A stretch of 64,000 nt of DNA from Novosphingobium sp. Chol11 (GTDB lineage: Bacteria > Pseudomonadota > Alphaproteobacteria > Sphingomonadales > Sphingomonadaceae). Position 1 is the first letter of the stretch. Each line of letters opens with the position of its first letter. Where the stretch lies: assembly GCA_945906105.1 (NCBI GenBank), contig CAMDQO010000005.1:62001-126000 (forward strand), in the 5' to 3' direction. The translations under genes and the position numbers were made by a program. Shown piece by piece: positions 62,021 through 64,000 of the stretch. The notes beneath the pieces are model-generated. The model saw only the letters and a program-made list of their open reading frames with translations, did no database searches and was not told where the DNA came from.

Positions 62021-63079
62021 TCACCCCTTCAGATGTGGCAGAACCTTGTCGGCGAACAACTTGAGCTGCCCGTAAACCATCTCGTAAGGCAGTCCGCCGA
62101 AGCTGAAATTGGCCAGCATTTCGTAATCGCCGACCATTTCCTTGCGGAGATTGTGGTGTGCAACAATCTCTTCGGGTGTGCCGATCATGTTGCCGCCGAC
62201 ATAGTCGGTATAGGCCTTGTGCGGACCTCCGGCGGCCTCTGCTGCGCGGCCCATATATTCATAGGTCGAATAGCTGGGCAGGTTTTTGAAGTGGTCGGAC
62301 ATGAATTCGTAATGGTTCGCCACCGTCTCGAACATACGGCTGAAATACTTATCAGTGCGGCGGCCTACTTCGGCCTTGTCATTATGGACCAGCACGAAAT
62401 CGGAGATGATGAACGGCGGCGGTTTGCGGTGGTGGATTTCCTCGAACTTGGCACGGTAGGAATTGATCTCGGGAATGGCGTTGCGCCAGTCACCCTGGCT
62501 GAAGCGCAGCGCCTGAGTGCCAAGCCGGGCGGAAACCTCAACCGATGAGGGCGACATTGTCACCTGCACGACGCGGTCCTTGAAGCTTTTGAACGGGCGC
62601 GGGCGGATCTCAGTACGCGGGATCTTGTACCACTTGCCATCGGCCTCAACGATCCCAGTCTCCAGACCTGCGATAATAATCTCGGCCGCCTCGTCAAACA
62701 TCTCGCGGCTGTCAGCCAGTTCGACCCCGAACGAGCGAAACTCACGCCGTGCCGCGCCGCGTCCCATGCCAAGGATCAGGCGCCCACCCGACAGCGCATC
62801 AAGCTGCAGCGCCTGTTCCACTACGCGCAGCGGATTGTTCCATGGCAGGATCACCGCGCCGGTAATCAGCTCGATTGTGCTGGTCTGCGACGCGACGTAG
62901 GAAAGCATGCCGAAAGGATCCGGGCAGGCGGCATAGTCGGTAAAATGATGCTCGACCGGCCCAACATAATCGAAACCCATCGCCTCGGCCTCGACCGCCA
63001 GTTTCGTCTCGCGCAGGAAAAACTCGTGATCGGGGGTGCCATCAAGGTTTTGAAAACCGAGGTGCATGCCAACGCGCAT
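62021..63079 (-). CDS. LLM-class flavin-dependent oxidoreductase
   Basis: 352 aa, luciferase-like TIM barrel: MRVGMHLGFQNLDGTPDHEF, EAEAMGFDYVGPVEHHFTDYAACPDP and GRLILGMGRGAARREFRSFG, the last a typical FMN-phosphate region. Such enzymes oxygenate or oxidise small organic molecules using reduced FMN or F420. The substrate is unknown. I chose the ATG at 63079, with AGGA 7 nt upstream; an ATG 18 nt earlier is also in frame. It follows the MFS pump gene on the same strand by 154 nt. Confidence 0.9.
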   Translation of the reverse strand: MRVGMHLGFQNLDGTPDHEFFLRETKLAVEAEAMGFDYVGPVEHHFTDYAACPDPFGMLSYVASQTSTIELITGAVILPWNNPLRVVEQALQLDALSGGRLILGMGRGAARREFRSFGVELADSREMFDEAAEIIIAGLETGIVEADGKWYKIPRTEIRPRPFKSFKDRVVQVTMSPSSVEVSARLGTQALRFSQGDWRNAIPEINSYRAKFEEIHHRKPPPFIISDFVLVHNDKAEVGRRTDKYFSRMFETVANHYEFMSDHFKNLPSYSTYEYMGRAAEAAGGPHKAYTDYVGGNMIGTPEEIVAHHNLRKEMVGDYEMLANFSFGGLPYEMVYGQLKLFADKVLPHLKG

Positions 63080-63232
63080 TTTGGTGTCCTTTCCCATGCG
63101 GCGAATCGTTGCCACATCGCCTTGCCTGGACAGATAATGTCACCTCAACCGTTTCAATAGCAAGCGGCTATTTTTCAGCTGCATGGAATTTGTCATGGCC
63201 CGGCCTTTGCGCCGATATCGCCATGCGCCGGA

Positions 63233-64000
63233 CTATCCCGGTTTGGCCGCAGCTCTTTTCTGCGCCTTCATCAACAGTGCCACCGGTATTGTGGCAATCG
63301 CCAGCAGGCAGGCCATCCACAGGGTATCGACAGTCGCCACCATCGCCGATTGCCGCGAGATTTCACGCGCTATGCGGAACATCGATTGGATCGCGCTAAA
63401 ATCAAAATCGGGCATGGCCGCCTCGAAGGTCGGGTTATCCGGACGCACGTTCTCGGCGAGATGTCCGGCCACTCTGGCGCTGTCATTAAGCGCAAACATC
63501 TGCAGTGCCGAAATCCCGAGCGACGAGCCGATATTGCGCGCCAGTGAATAGATCGCCGCGCCTTCGTTGCGGAATTTGGGGGTCAGGGTGGAAAAACTGA
63601 TCGTCGTCAGCGGGGCAATCATCAGCCCGCCGGCAAACCCCTGAAGCAGCCCAGCAAACAGCAATGGTCCTTCATCGACGGCGAGCGCGATCTGCGAAAA
63701 GAGATAGAGGCTGACCGCCGTCATCGCCAGACCGAGTAGCAGCAGGATGCGCGCATCGACACGGCCAATCAGGCGGCTGACGATAATCAGGCCGATCACC
63801 GTGCCGATACCGCGCGGCATGCTCACCAGCCCGGTTTGCAGCGCTGTATAACCCAGCAATGTCTGCATCATGATAGTGATAATCGGAATTGTGGCAAAGG
63901 CGACTATGCCGATGACAATGCTCACCACGGTGCCAAGCGCATAATTGCGATCGAGGAATATCTCACCACGAACAAAGGTGTTCTTCGCGGTGAACATATG
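63233..64000 (-). CDS. MFS transporter, DHA2/EmrB family, C-terminal part
   Basis: About 255 residues of the C-terminal half are visible; the reading frame is open to the window edge, so the gene begins outside. Several TM helices are recognisable (VSIVIGIVAFATIPIITIMM, GTVIGLIIVSRLIG, ILLLLGLAMTAVSLYLF, LLQGFAGGLMIAPLTTISF, TLWMACLLAIATIPVALLM). NEGAAIYSLARNIGSSLGIS is typical of DHA2 14-TM drug-proton antiporters. The membrane-fusion partner, if any, would lie outside the window. Confidence 0.9.
   Translation of the reverse strand, partial: HMFTAKNTFVRGEIFLDRNYALGTVVSIVIGIVAFATIPIITIMMQTLLGYTALQTGLVSMPRGIGTVIGLIIVSRLIGRVDARILLLLGLAMTAVSLYLFSQIALAVDEGPLLFAGLLQGFAGGLMIAPLTTISFSTLTPKFRNEGAAIYSLARNIGSSLGISALQMFALNDSARVAGHLAENVRPDNPTFEAAMPDFDFSAIQSMFRIAREISRQSAMVATVDTLWMACLLAIATIPVALLMKAQKRAAAKPG

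Overview
The window is a 64 kb chromosomal segment with high GC and dense coding. It comes from an alphaproteobacterium, most likely Sphingomonadales (Sphingomonadaceae/Erythrobacteraceae). Supporting features are a CcrM-type GANTC methyltransferase next to rnhB, split glycine decarboxylase P-protein (gcvPA/gcvPB), three-gene proton-translocating transhydrogenase (pntAA/AB/B), a small aa3-oxidase subunit IV, the pckA / chvI-chvG-hprK-rapZ-EIIA-HPr block, a bolA-dnaJ divergent pair and a CobS-type ATPase. The genus call is an inference. No rRNA, tRNA, CRISPR array, prophage or complete insertion sequence was recognised.

Layout. 1-3.6 kb (minus): glycine cleavage operon gcvT-gcvH-gcvPA-gcvPB behind a tandem glycine riboswitch. 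3.8-7 kb (minus): NAD(P)-binding protein, an Asp/Glu-racemase-like protein lacking its first catalytic Cys, dgt with no ordinary start codon, and a small lipoprotein. 7-10.8 kb (minus): pnt operon interrupted by an AT-richer mrr restriction gene. 11-12.4 kb (plus): NtrC-type regulator whose AAA+ domain has lost the residues needed for sigma54 work. 12.4-13 kb: YafQ/DinJ-type toxin-antitoxin pair. 13-17 kb (minus): rnhB-SDR-ccrM-folP, with an unusual GANTC-rich palindrome before ccrM. 17-21.3 kb (plus): sugar dehydrogenase lipoprotein, GNAT, DUF1285, CoA-type Nudix and cca. 21.3-27 kb (minus): methyltransferase, parC, ferredoxin and two overlapping cysteine desulfurases. 27-31 kb: hydrolase, small membrane protein, Tat-exported DUF885 protein, DUF3597 and DUF937 proteins. 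31-38 kb: pckA divergent from the ChvI/ChvG-PTS regulatory block and an RNA methyltransferase. 38-45 kb: META lipoprotein, SH3-like protein, rmuC, recR-def facing fmt-truA, and an MDR oxidoreductase. 45-52 kb: cobS, a 7TM diguanylate cyclase, a TetR-led glyoxalase/GST operon, and the dnaJ/bolA divergent pair. 52-64 kb: hydrolase, M28 peptidase, hydroxybutyrate dehydrogenase, zinc peptidase, lactate dehydrogenase, creD, blaI-blaR1, a luciferase-like monooxygenase and the C-terminal part of an MFS pump.

The most notable items are: (1) six GANTC sites in 134 bp directly upstream of ccrM, four of them placed symmetrically in a long imperfect palindrome; (2) the degenerate sigma54-activator; (3) mrr translationally coupled inside the pnt operon; (4) dgt, which lies in the same frame as the preceding gene with only a CTG available as start; (5) four families of intergenic palindromic or MITE-like repeats (eight copies), some sitting inside operons; and (6) a cobS/dnaJ/bolA neighbourhood apparently split by a c-di-GMP and detoxification module.

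Many genes appear to start with TTG or GTG (gcvT, racemase, mrr, folP, ferredoxin, pckA, RNA methyltransferase, truA, blaI). Starts were chosen by homology of the N-terminus, Shine-Dalgarno spacing and overlap with the preceding gene. All family assignments are from motif recognition, not from database searches.
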